Origin: Branchinecta lynchi
Lineage: Eukaryota; Arthropoda; Branchiopoda; Anostraca; Branchinectidae
Direction: 5' to 3'
NCBI GenBank assembly: GCA_023053575.1
Contig: JAKZAP010000016.1
Location: forward strand, 20,726,030-20,790,029
Length of the DNA: 64,000 nt
The position numbers were made by a program, and so were the translations under genes. The notes under the pieces are model-generated. The model was not told the DNA's origin. It did not search any database and saw only the letters and a list, made by a program, of their open reading frames with translations. Shown here in pieces: positions 61,001 to 64,000 of the stretch (its first letter is position 1; every line of letters starts with the position of its first letter).

Positions 61001-62566
61001 AAGATTACTAAGTAAGTAAGTAACTAAGTAAGTAATTTATTTATACCCCGCAATTTTGAAAAAGCAGAGTAAATGAAAGAAAATAAATATAACACATAAA
61101 AACACTAATTTTCAATCTTCGGCCAGGAAGCAGTGGAGGTCGTGCGCTCGTTGGGCTCTAAGTAAGTAAGTAAGTAAGTAATTTATTTATAACCCGCCGT
61201 TTTCAGAAAGCGGAGTAAATGAAGAAAATAAATAAAACACATAAACATACACAAAAAGACACTTAATTTCAATCGTCGGCCAGGAAGCAGTGTAGAAGGT
61301 CGTGCGCTGGTTCGGTTCTGTTGTCGATGATTTTTGATAGCGACGAAGAAACATCCAAAAGGGTAACACTTGCATCTTGAATTTTGAACTTCTCCGTCAA
61401 AGTATGGTTATGGCATAATTTCGACAAGTGGAGCAGGTGCTTTGCATATTTAAAATAACATGATCTCATCTTTTTTATCTCCTTCTTTCGCAGAACATGA
61501 GTGACACCAGAACGAAATAGTATAGAAGGAGCGCAGAAGGTGCTGTACAATTTTCCCAAAGCTTTACGATTATAGCGCCCCCGGTTGGGGACGATGCGCC
61601 CATAGGCGGTACGGATTGATCTAGAAACTTCTTGAACAACCGAAGAGCAAAATTTTGACAACGACGATTTGAATGTTATGCCAAGCCATCGTAGAGATTC
61701 TGTTGATCTGACGACGAACGATCTCTGTTGTCAATGATTTTTTATAGCGACGAAGAAACATCGAAAGGGTAACACTTAAATTTTTAGCTTCTCCGTCAAT
61801 GTATGGTTATGACATAATTTCGACAAGTGGAGCAGGTGAAATGCATATTCAAAATAACATGATCTCATCTTTTAAATCTCCTTCTTTGGCAGAACAGTGA
61901 CACCAGAACAAAATAGTATAGAAAGAGTGGAGAACGTGATGTACAATTTTAAAGAAAAGTTACGATTATAGCGTCCCCGGTTGAGGACGATGCGCCCGTT
62001 GGCAGTACGGATTGATTTATAAACTTCTTGATCAACTGAAGAACAAAATTTGAGTGTTATGCCAAGCCATCGTAAAGAGTCTGTTGACTCGACGATGAGC
62101 GATCTAAGAGAGATAGAAGATTCTGATGCATTCATCTGAATACTTTTTTTTAGGAAGCATTCCCCGTGTTCTCTTTGTCCTCGGGGAAGGGTGAGAGTAC
62201 GCCTTTCAGACCAGACTTCACCTTCAGTTTCAAAAGGGAGGAAACAAAAAATCTGATGAGTTATACGTCCGTCACTCAGCCATTTCTATCGCTGTCCCAC
62301 TTGTAATAGTCAGCATTATCGGTCGCTGTTTTCCCATAGTTTCGTCATGCAAGTTCAATCCGTCACACAAAAACCTTCCATTTCAGAAACAAGACCAGCA
62401 GATCAAGAAGCTGAAAGCTCGCAACGTATCTGACGAAGAAATCCAAGCAATCGTCCAACACAAAACGAAAGAGGAAAGGATTAGTATGCTAGATGACGAA
62501 TACAAAGAGCTGGAAGAAGCATATCAGCATATACTGAGTAGGCTGGACAAATTTGCGCCTGAGTAA
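25081..62566 (+). CDS. HAT1: HAT1 histone acetyltransferase type B catalytic subunit, nine exons, N-terminal exon missing
   Basis: HAT1 transfers acetyl from acetyl-CoA to lysines 5 and 12 of newly made histone H4, in the cytoplasm and nucleus, usually with an RbAp46/48 partner. Coding exons are 25081-25140, 26786-26861, 28526-28646, 43603-43747, 50610-50763, 55221-55432, 56993-57144, 60708-60824 and 62387-62566. All introns are GT-AG and the phases join without a frame break, giving about 405 residues; human HAT1 has 419. The N-terminal HAT1 domain, the GNAT core with acetyl-CoA loop QGCGLG, and the conserved Glu-Asp of VEDPS (human E276/D277 by alignment from memory) are all present. The C-terminal helical tail ends in TAA. 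The first exon begins with the last two bases of a split codon, so a short upstream exon of roughly 15-25 codons is missing; I could not find it between 11 and 25 kb. The introns are packed with mobile elements, but the coding sequence is intact. Confidence 0.95.
25170..25500 (-). mobile_element. LINE-like 3' UTR with (ATGA)n tail
   Basis: Starts with ttcattcatttcattcattc-type repeats, followed by AT-rich sequence with ccccaacaagatagctt on the minus strand. Looks like the tailed 3' end of a minus-oriented LINE, placed 30 bp after HAT1 exon a. Confidence 0.4.
25740..25875. mobile_element. hAT-type MITE 3' end fragment
   Basis: A poly-C tract followed by agtcgtgacgcccctgg, the usual end of this family. 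The left end is not visible; it adjoins a fragment of the 23.6-24.9 kb element family (ctccaaattgggattttaat). Confidence 0.4.
26372..26649. mobile_element. Tc1/mariner-like MITE (CCCGATGAAAAATG), copy 1
   Basis: Ends cccgatgaaaaatg / catttttcatcg. The body is rich in tagtagtat / actactacat phrases. Lies 140 bp before HAT1 exon b. Confidence 0.65.
26786..26861 (+). CDS. HAT1: HAT1 exon b
   Basis: Acceptor ttttttcag, donor gtgagt. Encodes VREKKDLEDDRVTFKPEMSH and then QVYGE, matching the human segment VRFPEDLENDIRTFFPEYTH. A 201-bp hAT-type MITE lies about 310 bp downstream in the intron. Confidence 0.92.
27172..27372. mobile_element. hAT-type MITE
   Basis: Begins cggaggcgttactagct, has a poly-G and a poly-C tract, and ends gtgtcgcccctg. 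Perfect 8-bp duplication ttcgctac (27164-27171 and 27373-27380). Internal phrases cgactgttttgg as in the 15.4-kb copy. Confidence 0.8.
27840..28012. repeat. TA-rich microsatellite
   Basis: A gtatata-rich stretch followed by a long (TA)n run at about 27960-28010. gttttgttttgcac-type sequence flanks it in partly inverted copies. Confidence 0.85.
28074..28488 (+). mobile_element. Hairpin-ended tandem-repeat element, copy 2 (short)
   Basis: Same two ends as the copy at 209-1832 (acaagagctataagc...; hairpin atggcacttggcc...aagtgccata) but only one internal unit, 415 bp. It ends 37 bp before HAT1 exon c. Confidence 0.65.
28526..28646 (+). CDS. HAT1: HAT1 exon c
   Basis: Acceptor ttatcttttag, donor gtgagt. 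Encodes ERIFGYKDLRIKIYYTAGHL and ends KKFDVK in phase 0. The upstream acceptor lies only about 37 bp after a 415-bp hairpin-ended repeat (28074-28488). The downstream donor is 78 bp before a 2-kb hAT element, so this exon is tightly bracketed by insertions. Confidence 0.93.
29050..29735 (-). mobile_element. Tandem SINE-like units with tRNA-derived cores
   Basis: Two units (about 29050-29282 and 29283-29703) plus a short reversed end. Each has a minus-strand tRNA-like segment, for example at 29085-29160: gcccctcggtagctcaatgg through ggttcaaatcccgg, with a UGU (Thr-like) anticodon and acceptor-like ends. Nested in hAT copy 28725-30692. Confidence 0.65.
30036..30500. mobile_element. Fragment of the 23.6-24.9 kb element family
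   Basis: Contains gattttcggggttttttctt, gtgcgagggataaat and gcgcagaagctttcaccc, as at 38400-38690 and in reverse at 23940-24780. Nested in the hAT element 28725-30692. Confidence 0.45.
31177..31576. mobile_element. Palindromic MITE, copy 2
   Basis: Ends tagttgcgtttttgcagaaa / ggtatctgcaaaaacgcaac. Many accgtggtatctg / cagataccacg inverted pairs, with an extra internal series at 31430-31530. Confidence 0.7.
31617..31855. mobile_element. Short TIR element (GGCGATTTTGG / CCGAATTGCC)
   Basis: Starts acggcgattttggcgtcgtc and ends gcccgaattgccc. The inside (tcaaaaaccagcggacc, gcaaaaacagccggtgcgta) is shared with 33830-33960. Confidence 0.45.
32180..32475. mobile_element. Tc1/mariner-like MITE, copy 2
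   Basis: Same body as copy 1 in reverse (tactacatggtcctacttca, gaccagtctgaggcacatta), ending aaatttttcatcgg. The left end is decayed. Nested within a GGCGATTCTG-ended element. Confidence 0.6.
32993..33652. mobile_element. PIF/Harbinger-like MITE, copy 5, with an insertion
   Basis: Reverse orientation relative to the others. The family sequence is present at 32993-33225 and about 33560-33652 (gttactattgttagaagggt). It is separated by about 330 bp of unrelated sequence. Confidence 0.6.
33650..33808 (+). mobile_element. LINE-like tail with (TTGAA)n end
   Basis: AT-rich stretch containing gggaataaatgaattgaatt. This is the pentamer-repeat 3' tail typical of several LINE clades, in plus orientation. 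No coding part is visible. Confidence 0.4.
34045..34510 (+). repeat. Dispersed repeat, copy 1
   Basis: Contains tatttgagatatcacgaaag, gatctactaagtattataag and gaacaatgcttacc in complement. The same sequence lies in reverse at 57765-58245. Confidence 0.6.
34511..34706 (+). repeat. Single unit of the 42.8-kb tandem family
   Basis: aaggagtctggcgaaaactg, atcgaaacctttggtcttgt and cgacaagaccattgggatt, followed directly by the LINE tail. Family as at 42780-43560. Confidence 0.55.
34707..38160 (-). mobile_element. CR1-like non-LTR retrotransposon (LINE), ORF2 with one in-frame stop
   Basis: On the minus strand one frame runs from 38162 to 34818, broken only by a TAG at 35742-35744. In order it holds: a Pro/Gln-rich N-terminal part; an apurinic-like endonuclease (ILLANVRSLGNKIEELEI, CLCETW, IMGDFND, GMSDHLTVIWEP); a linker; and reverse transcriptase (LRPISKTPCLSKVFE, FGFRPEHNT, VKAFDSLNH, then past the stop GAPQGTKLGPLLFL, and KFADDL with both catalytic Asp). 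The C-terminal thumb reads LENVQKRACKIMLG. The 3' end has AATAAA-like sequence and a (TTA)n tail at 34708-34725. Possible target duplication cgaatccgat, but it falls in repetitive sequence. The 5' end is probably truncated. Located in HAT1 intron 28647-43602. Confidence 0.92.
38200..38693. mobile_element. Left part of an element split by the hairpin-ended repeat
   Basis: Shares tttaactgaaaagcaaactt, gattttcggggttttttctt and gcgcagaagctttcacccc with the 23.6-24.9 kb family. Related sequence resumes at 42199 after the insertion. Confidence 0.5.
39187..39970. mobile_element. hAT-like element nested in a hairpin-ended repeat
   Basis: Starts cagggttcc and ends ggaaccctg. The inside has repeated tagccggcaaaa / aaaaccgattt phrases. 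Both flanks are poly-C, so an 8-bp duplication is possible but cannot be resolved. Confidence 0.55.
41876..41956 (+). repeat. tRNA-like pseudogene or SINE head
   Basis: cgtggctcagttggtagagc (A box) and tcctggttcgctccc (B-box-like), followed by a T9 run that could end Pol III transcription. Acceptor and T-stem pairing is poor, so this is not a functional tRNA. Lies inside the hairpin-ended element copy 3. Confidence 0.5.
42199..42600. mobile_element. Right part of the split element
   Basis: Starts ccccccgaaaatcacggttt tctatttctttc and contains gatgaaaatgcgtt in reverse, as at 24100-24160. Continues the fragment that stops at 38693, or is a second copy. Confidence 0.45.
42780..43560. repeat. 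Tandem array of about 175-200-bp units
   Basis: Units share gacaagaccattgggatata, caaggagtctggtgaagaca and gggatcccatcgaaaccttt. At least three units, the last one split by the LINE tail at 43214-43416. Related single units at 34540-34690, 49888-49977 and (reverse) 58990-59080. Confidence 0.75.
43214..43416 (+). mobile_element. Short LINE tail with (TTA)n end inside a tandem repeat
   Basis: Ends ggcggaataaaagc followed by (TTA)n. It interrupts a unit of the 42.8-43.6 kb tandem repeat, whose caaattgtctgg resumes after the tail. aaattg is repeated on both sides and may be the target duplication. Confidence 0.55.
43603..43747 (+). CDS. HAT1: HAT1 exon d
   Basis: Acceptor tttgttttag, donor gtatgg (weaker than the others). 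Encodes ADNVIKPLAEVIPRGYTSNL, then DDFCSIVEKEGPLTPFGKIE. It aligns with the human segment EGKIRQIIPPGFCTNTNDFL. It follows a 15-kb intron. Confidence 0.93.
43748..44553. other. HAT1 intron sequence, no gene recognised
   Basis: Starts with a phrase like the end of the 59-60 kb element (gggaccccaaacgttagtgg). The rest shows no coding or RNA signal I can support. Confidence 0.45.
44874..44917 (-). ncRNA. Decayed hammerhead-like motif, inverted copy
   Basis: On the minus strand: GAGC, CTGAACA (one core change), stem II, GAAA, T-ATA, GCTC. It pairs with the copy at 44982 as the other arm of the foldback. Confidence 0.4.
44982..45024 (+). ncRNA. Hammerhead ribozyme-like motif with alternative stem I
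   Basis: GAGC, CTGAAGA (fits CUGANGA), stem II GGCC...GGCC, then GAAG in place of GAAA, T-ATA, GCTC. Stem I is GAGC/GCTC instead of CAGC/GCTG, a compensatory change. The GAAG change probably inactivates this copy. Confidence 0.45.
45203..46266 (-). mobile_element. Hairpin-ended tandem-repeat element, copy 4
   Basis: Reverse orientation: the hairpin end is at 45203-45233 and the start sequence (caagtgccatatgagctcgt) is at 46240-46266. The inside is three near-identical 282-bp units. Confidence 0.7.
45380..46223. repeat. Three tandem 282-bp units
   Basis: Units 45380-45660, 45661-45942 and 45943-46223. The phrase gacataaccgagcc recurs at spacings of 282 and 281 bases. The units differ at only a few positions, so the expansion is recent. 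Confidence 0.85.
46757..48142 (+). pseudogene. Decayed protein-coding sequence of unknown family (exon-like or retroposed)
   Basis: After an acceptor-like ttattctttacag, a reading frame starts MDQLTKKQVRIANSLKKEEK and continues as recognisable coding sequence with several stops and frame changes. A segment near 47560-47640 reads CRGRDLVAEKARYLDKCLRN. It resembles the 'xxDMVAxEAKYHxxCL' segment of large uncharacterised metazoan proteins often found with mobile elements. The last part is open for 166 codons (47642-48142), with a cysteine cluster CGRCFLCLQ and an acidic end EEEEDFEA. AATAAA-type signals follow at about 48195-48240. It lies in a HAT1 intron in the same orientation. I do not recognise a function. 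Confidence 0.5.
48150..49059. other. No feature recognised
   Basis: The 3' side of the decayed coding sequence (AATAAA-like signals at 48195-48240), then intronic sequence with no repeat or gene that I recognise. A short stretch near 48900-48935 (cgaaagactacgatccctat) recurs in reverse at 32590-32610. Confidence 0.45.
49060..49977 (+). mobile_element. Tandem-repeat element with about 130-bp units, copy 1
   Basis: Begins tatgacatcgcaaaagttgt. It then has at least four units (agttcgtccggaatccggc at about 49329, 49464, 49600 and 49723) and ends in the catcgaaacctttggtcttg segment. No coding potential. Confidence 0.65.
50610..50763 (+). CDS. HAT1: HAT1 exon e (start of GNAT core)
   Basis: Acceptor ttactttag, donor gtaagt. 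Encodes FRKYHERLQSFIMFFIDGAS followed by FIDADDEKWRFFL. It matches human FREYHERLQTFLMWFIETAS and FIDVDDERWHYFL, the region that contributes an acidic catalytic residue in HAT1. Confidence 0.95.
50929..51888. mobile_element. Non-autonomous hAT element, copy 3, with nested insertions
   Basis: Ends caggggtgccacatc / gacatgtggcaaccctg. Flanks catacatt and aatacact (6 of 8 match). Contains the palindromic element at 51267-51684 and a LINE-like tail ending (ATT)n at about 51867. Confidence 0.65.
51267..51684. mobile_element. GC-rich palindromic element
   Basis: Ends aaggcgtattctcgccgttc and its complement. The inside holds nested cgaggactcctcgggg-type palindromes. Inserted in hAT copy 50929-51888. 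A short related fragment lies at 62155-62212. Confidence 0.65.
52387..52694. mobile_element. Tc1/mariner-like MITE, copy 3
   Basis: Complete: cccgatgaaaaatgtatctc ... caaatttttcatcggg, flanked by TA on both sides (52385-52386 and 52695-52696). Confidence 0.7.
53085..53204 (+). mobile_element. LINE 3' tail (same family as 61 kb)
   Basis: Holds the 3' UTR (tttactccgctttctgaaaa, then cggcgggttataaataaatt) and a TTACTTA tail in plus orientation. The hAT element at 53213 inserted immediately after it. Confidence 0.65.
53213..54995. mobile_element. 1.8-kb non-autonomous hAT element
   Basis: Ends cagtggagaaactagcc / gctagtttcgccactg-type with perfect 8-bp duplication cacgcaga (53205-53212 and 54996-55003). 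Starts with poly-G and has a series of degenerate ttaccgacaaga phrases at 54600-54900. No transposase ORF recognised. Confidence 0.8.
55221..55432 (+). CDS. HAT1: HAT1 exon f (acetyl-CoA binding motif)
   Basis: Acceptor ttaattttag, donor gtaatg. Encodes FEKYQKNDKTDYAICGYSTV, RPRISQMLVLPPFQGCGLGS and PNPSVRDIA. PPFQGCGLG is the Q/R-x-x-G-x-G/A loop of GNAT enzymes; human has TPFQGQGHG. A hammerhead-bearing foldback starts less than 130 bp downstream. Confidence 0.96.
55510..55675 (+). mobile_element. Hammerhead-family copy, single arm
   Basis: Contains the motif at 55554-55597 and the family 3' end (cttgagctgaaggaatg). The left arm is missing or too decayed to see. It starts within about 80 bp of the HAT1 exon f donor. 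Confidence 0.6.
55554..55597 (+). ncRNA. Hammerhead ribozyme-like motif
   Basis: CAGC, CTGACGA, stem II with changes (agacctttgccaagaatggcc), GAAA, T-ATC, GTTG. Stem I keeps pairing by one G-U. Stem II is weakened, so this copy is probably less active or inactive. Confidence 0.45.
56540..56760 (-). mobile_element. LINE relic (RT C-terminal fragment)
   Basis: Minus-strand frame includes DVRKSFYKYVKYLLRVPPCT, resembling the 3' part of the RT fragments at 61-62 kb (MRSCYFKYAKHLLHLSKLC). Abuts the palindromic MITE at 56763. Confidence 0.4.
56763..56921. mobile_element. Palindromic MITE, copy 3, partial
   Basis: Right half of the family only (ggtatctgtgaaaacgcaac end). It stops 71 bp before HAT1 exon g. 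Confidence 0.55.
56993..57144 (+). CDS. HAT1: HAT1 exon g (catalytic Glu-Asp)
   Basis: Acceptor ctgtttctag, donor gtaaaa. Begins VEDPSDNFVRLRDFVD, where Glu-Asp aligns with the human catalytic pair in AEDPSKSYVKLRDFV. Continues FSEEMATEARSKFKMNK. A palindromic MITE ends about 72 bp upstream. Confidence 0.95.
57570..57757. mobile_element. Tc1/mariner-like MITE, copy 4, truncated
   Basis: Same body (gtacgaaaaagtaggatgca, aatccgaggcacactaaatt) but the right end is lost where the dispersed repeat at 57765 begins. Confidence 0.5.
57765..58245 (-). repeat. Dispersed repeat, copy 2 (inverted)
   Basis: Reverse-orientation copy of 34045-34510 (tgatgtttcttataacactt, caggtaaactgcatctgcgg). Termini not clearly defined. 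Confidence 0.6.
58963..60320 (-). mobile_element. LINE 3' end split by a tandem-repeat element
   Basis: The LINE tail seen whole at 61158-61260 (plus-strand text aatttatttataacccgccg..., then agaaagcggagtaaatg) is here in two pieces, 58963-58989 and 60084-60320. They are separated by the element at 58990-60083. Minus orientation; RT-like C-terminal remnant to about 60320. Confidence 0.6.
58990..60083 (-). mobile_element. Tandem-repeat element with about 130-bp units, copy 2
   Basis: Reverse copy of the 49-kb element with at least five units (ggattccgggcgaactactt-type phrases). It is inserted into a LINE 3' tail whose halves are at 58963-58989 and 60084 on. Confidence 0.65.
60458..60682 (+). 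mobile_element. Hammerhead-family foldback next to HAT1 exon h
   Basis: Flanked by a perfect 14-bp duplication aactttcattaatt (60444-60457 and 60683-60696). The left arm is shortened (it lacks the motif). The right arm has the full hammerhead-like core (60557-60600) and the family 3' end (cagcttgggctcaaagaata). Confidence 0.8.
60557..60600 (+). ncRNA. Hammerhead ribozyme-like motif
   Basis: CAGC, CTGACGA, the same stem II, GAAA, T-ATT, GCTG. The cleavage triplet here is AUU rather than AUC, still of NUH type. Sits about 110 bp upstream of HAT1 exon h in the sense orientation. Confidence 0.55.
60708..60824 (+). CDS. HAT1: HAT1 exon h
   Basis: Acceptor ttattcctccag, donor gtaaga. Encodes RQAKRVYEILRLRATNVHND and EYKKYRLEVKSRLNMPFQ, matching human ARRVYEILRLLVTDMSDAEQ. 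A 225-bp foldback with a 14-bp target duplication is inserted so close upstream that the branch-point region must lie in inserted or duplicated sequence. Confidence 0.95.
61010..61157 (-). mobile_element. LINE 3' tail fragment with (AAGT)n end
   Basis: A 5'-truncated LINE copy holding only the 3' UTR and a (TTAC)n tail on the minus strand. It directly adjoins a longer copy of the same family at 61158, suggesting insertion into a tail. Confidence 0.6.
61158..61730 (-). mobile_element. LINE 3' part: RT C-terminus, 3' UTR and (TTAC)n tail
   Basis: Minus-strand frame reads VVQEVSRSIRTAYGRIVPNR, KALGKLYSTFCAPSILFRSG and MRSCYFKYAKHLLHLSKLC. This is a 3'-terminal RT region of a non-LTR element, followed by a 3' UTR and a TTAC-repeat tail. 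The catalytic core is absent. Confidence 0.65.
61731..62150 (-). mobile_element. Second head-to-tail copy of the same LINE 3' region
   Basis: Repeats the 61.3-61.7 kb region: LRWLGITLKFCSSVDQEVYK, SIRTANGRIVLNRGRYN. The LGIT motif is the usual post-catalytic RT motif. No tail is present. The tandem arrangement suggests duplication or insertion into a pre-existing copy. Confidence 0.6.
62155..62212. repeat. Fragment of the GC-rich palindromic element
   Basis: aagcattccccgtgttctct and ctcggggaagggtgagagta plus cgccttt, one end of the 51.3-kb family. Confidence 0.5.
62387..62566 (+). CDS. HAT1: HAT1 terminal exon
   Basis: Acceptor cttccatttcag. Encodes the charged helical C-terminus (KQDQQIKKLKARNVSDEEIQ, EERISMLDDEYKELEEAYQH) and ends FAPE then TAA at 62564-62566. 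It corresponds to human KKKQRDLAKMRKCL through the last helix VIERLAQE. Confidence 0.94.
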   Translation, partial: KQDQQIKKLKARNVSDEEIQAIVQHKTKEERISMLDDEYKELEEAYQHILSRLDKFAPE

Positions 62567-62768
62567 TGTATTTTCCATGACACGTGACCCACCTAGATCC
62601 AATTCAGCGATGTTTTATACACCATTTTACCAATACAATTTTTTTTAAACACGAGTGGAAAAAGACGTACGTTAAAATGAAACTAGACGAGAGTGGCAGT
62701 GACCCACTTCGGGTTGCAATAATCGGTCAATGAAGTTTATTTTCCAAATAGCTTAAAGCTAAAAGAGG

Positions 62769-62774
62769 AATAAA
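62769..62774 (+). promoter_or_regulatory. Candidate polyadenylation signal for HAT1
   Basis: AATAAA about 200 bp after the HAT1 stop codon, in AT-rich sequence with no clear repeat between. Plausible position for a short 3' UTR, but not tested by transcript evidence. Confidence 0.45.
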
Positions 62775-62830
62775 ATATTTAAATATATATTATAATATAA
62801 GACAATATGGTTATCGCATGCCTTACTCAC

Positions 62831-63029
62831 ATGCCCCCTTTTGCAATACTGTTTTCCGTCCGTTATCGGGACCTCAAATACCGATACGGAGCTTGAATCT
62901 GGACGGGGACGTGCATCGAAGATCATCGACGCTTTTACGCGATCCACGAAGTGTGGCTCAGAAAGAGTGATACTGCGGCCGTATGTGTGGCCCACGAGTA
63001 CGTCTCTGCGACCAACAAGGATGTTGTGG
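62831..63029 (-). CDS. Candidate exon of an unidentified minus-strand gene
   Basis: A 66-codon open stretch on the minus strand. It is preceded by a T-rich acceptor (ttttttaatttgag) and followed by a good donor (cat then gtgagtaag). The peptide includes NILVGRRDVLVGHTYGRSIT and MIFDARPRPDSSSVSVFEV. No family is recognised, and the + strand is also open here, so coding status is uncertain. It would be a gene convergent with HAT1. Confidence 0.25.
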
Positions 63030-63394
63030 CTCAAATTAAAAAAACCTGTTAAGGTTGTTTTCGGATTTTATTTTTATTTTCTCACATTTATAATTACCGA
63101 CAAAACGTCTTTTCGCGACGTTCAATTTGTGGATGGAACAGCTAAAAAAAAAAAAAAAAATCCGCGATAAACAACCGGAGACGTGTGGCATACAAATGTG
63201 TCACGAAAAACACCTTATAATGGGAACCGCCGATCAGTCACTGCCAGAGTTGAGAATCCCGGCCCTTTTGAACCTAAGACAAGAACTAGGGTTAAACTTT
63301 GGTAAACAGCTGTTAGCCAGTGGCTCCGATCCTTGCTCCCTCCCTAATGCCCTAAAAATTGCAGGACAAGACAACAAGATTTCAACAGAGTCAA

Positions 63395-63681
63395 TAGTTG
63401 CGTTTTTGCAGATACCATGGTATCTGACACTACGGTCTAAAGTCATTTTGCAGTTATCGTGGTATCTGAAAAAGTCATATCACTTTCATCAATTTTTGTC
63501 AAATTGGTGGGAAAGAAGTTTGGCACTGAATATCAGTTTTTCTTTCGAAAAGCACAGGTTCGGCAATTGTCGTTCTTGTAGAGCAACCGTATATCAGATA
63601 CCACGGTTGCTGCAAAAACGACTAATTGCAGATCCAGTTACCACGGTAACAGATACCATGGTATCTGCAAGAACGCAACTA
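63395..63681. mobile_element. Palindromic MITE, copy 4, complete
   Basis: Ends tagttgcgtttttgcagata / tatctgcaagaacgcaacta, giving TA-bounded termini. The body matches copy 1 in reverse. Confidence 0.7.
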
Positions 63682-64000
63682 TTAATTACTGTATTACATT
63701 TTCTTTTATAAACGCTATAAGCTATAAGGTTGGATCATTAATCGATTCGATAACATGTTTAGTTTTTTCATCTAGTGTTTCCCCTGGGTCCATTTGCACT
63801 TCTGAAATCTTTACCTACGTTGTCTGAACTCTGATCATCGTAACTATGATTGCTTTTTTTTGTAATAATAATCGCGAGTGCTAGTACTTTTTGAAAAAGT
63901 AATTCGCCCTTGTCCACTTCAACGGATCAAAGTACGATTGCGTAAAATCCGGGCGTATTTTGAAATCCGAGCGTATTTTACGCACGTTTTGAGCTTGAAA

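Overview
This is a window of a repeat-rich animal genome, probably a non-vertebrate metazoan. The evidence is spliced genes with large GT-AG introns, two protein families shared with vertebrates (HAT1 and a TPD52-like gene), and a high load of non-LTR retrotransposons, tRNA-derived SINE-like repeats, hAT-type and MITE-type DNA elements and Penelope-like foldbacks. I see no bacterial-type operon, rRNA cluster or CRISPR array. The species cannot be named from the sequence.

Two genes are well supported. (1) HAT1, the type B histone acetyltransferase, is on the + strand. Nine coding exons lie between 25,081 and 62,566, all joined by GT-AG introns in compatible phases. Only the short N-terminal exon was not found. 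(2) A TPD52-like coiled-coil gene is on the - strand, with two 5' coding exons at 11,235-11,044 and 10,085-9,937. Its remaining exons probably lie left of the window. A decayed coding sequence (46,757-48,142) and two unassigned candidate exons (21,238-21,370 and 62,831-63,029, both -) are weaker.

Layout. 1-9.3 kb: repeats only (a hairpin-ended tandem element, a 285-bp tandem duplication, a hAT element with a nested foldback, several MITEs). 9.3-11.2 kb: LINE relic and TPD52-like exons. 11.7-14.7 kb: two near-identical 701-bp palindromic hAT-like elements and a MITE. 14.7-20.9 kb: two decayed RNase H-bearing LINEs, with nested SINE-like repeats between them. 21-25 kb: MITEs, a LINE relic and a 1.3-kb TIR element. 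25-62.6 kb: HAT1. Its largest intron (28,647-43,602) holds a nested hAT element, a CR1-like LINE with one in-frame stop, and a 3.5-kb hairpin-ended element. Its later introns hold further LINE tails, hAT elements and foldbacks. 62.6-64 kb: downstream sequence with one candidate exon and a palindromic MITE.

The most striking signal is a dispersed foldback family (3.8, 4.6, 17.4, 45, 55.5 and 60.5 kb). It carries a motif matching the core of a minimal type I hammerhead ribozyme: CUGANGA, stem II, GAAA, a one-pair stem III, an NUH cleavage triplet and a stem I that co-varies between copies. Its 12-14-bp target duplications and inverted arms fit Penelope-like or retrozyme biology. One copy sits 25 bp upstream of a HAT1 exon.
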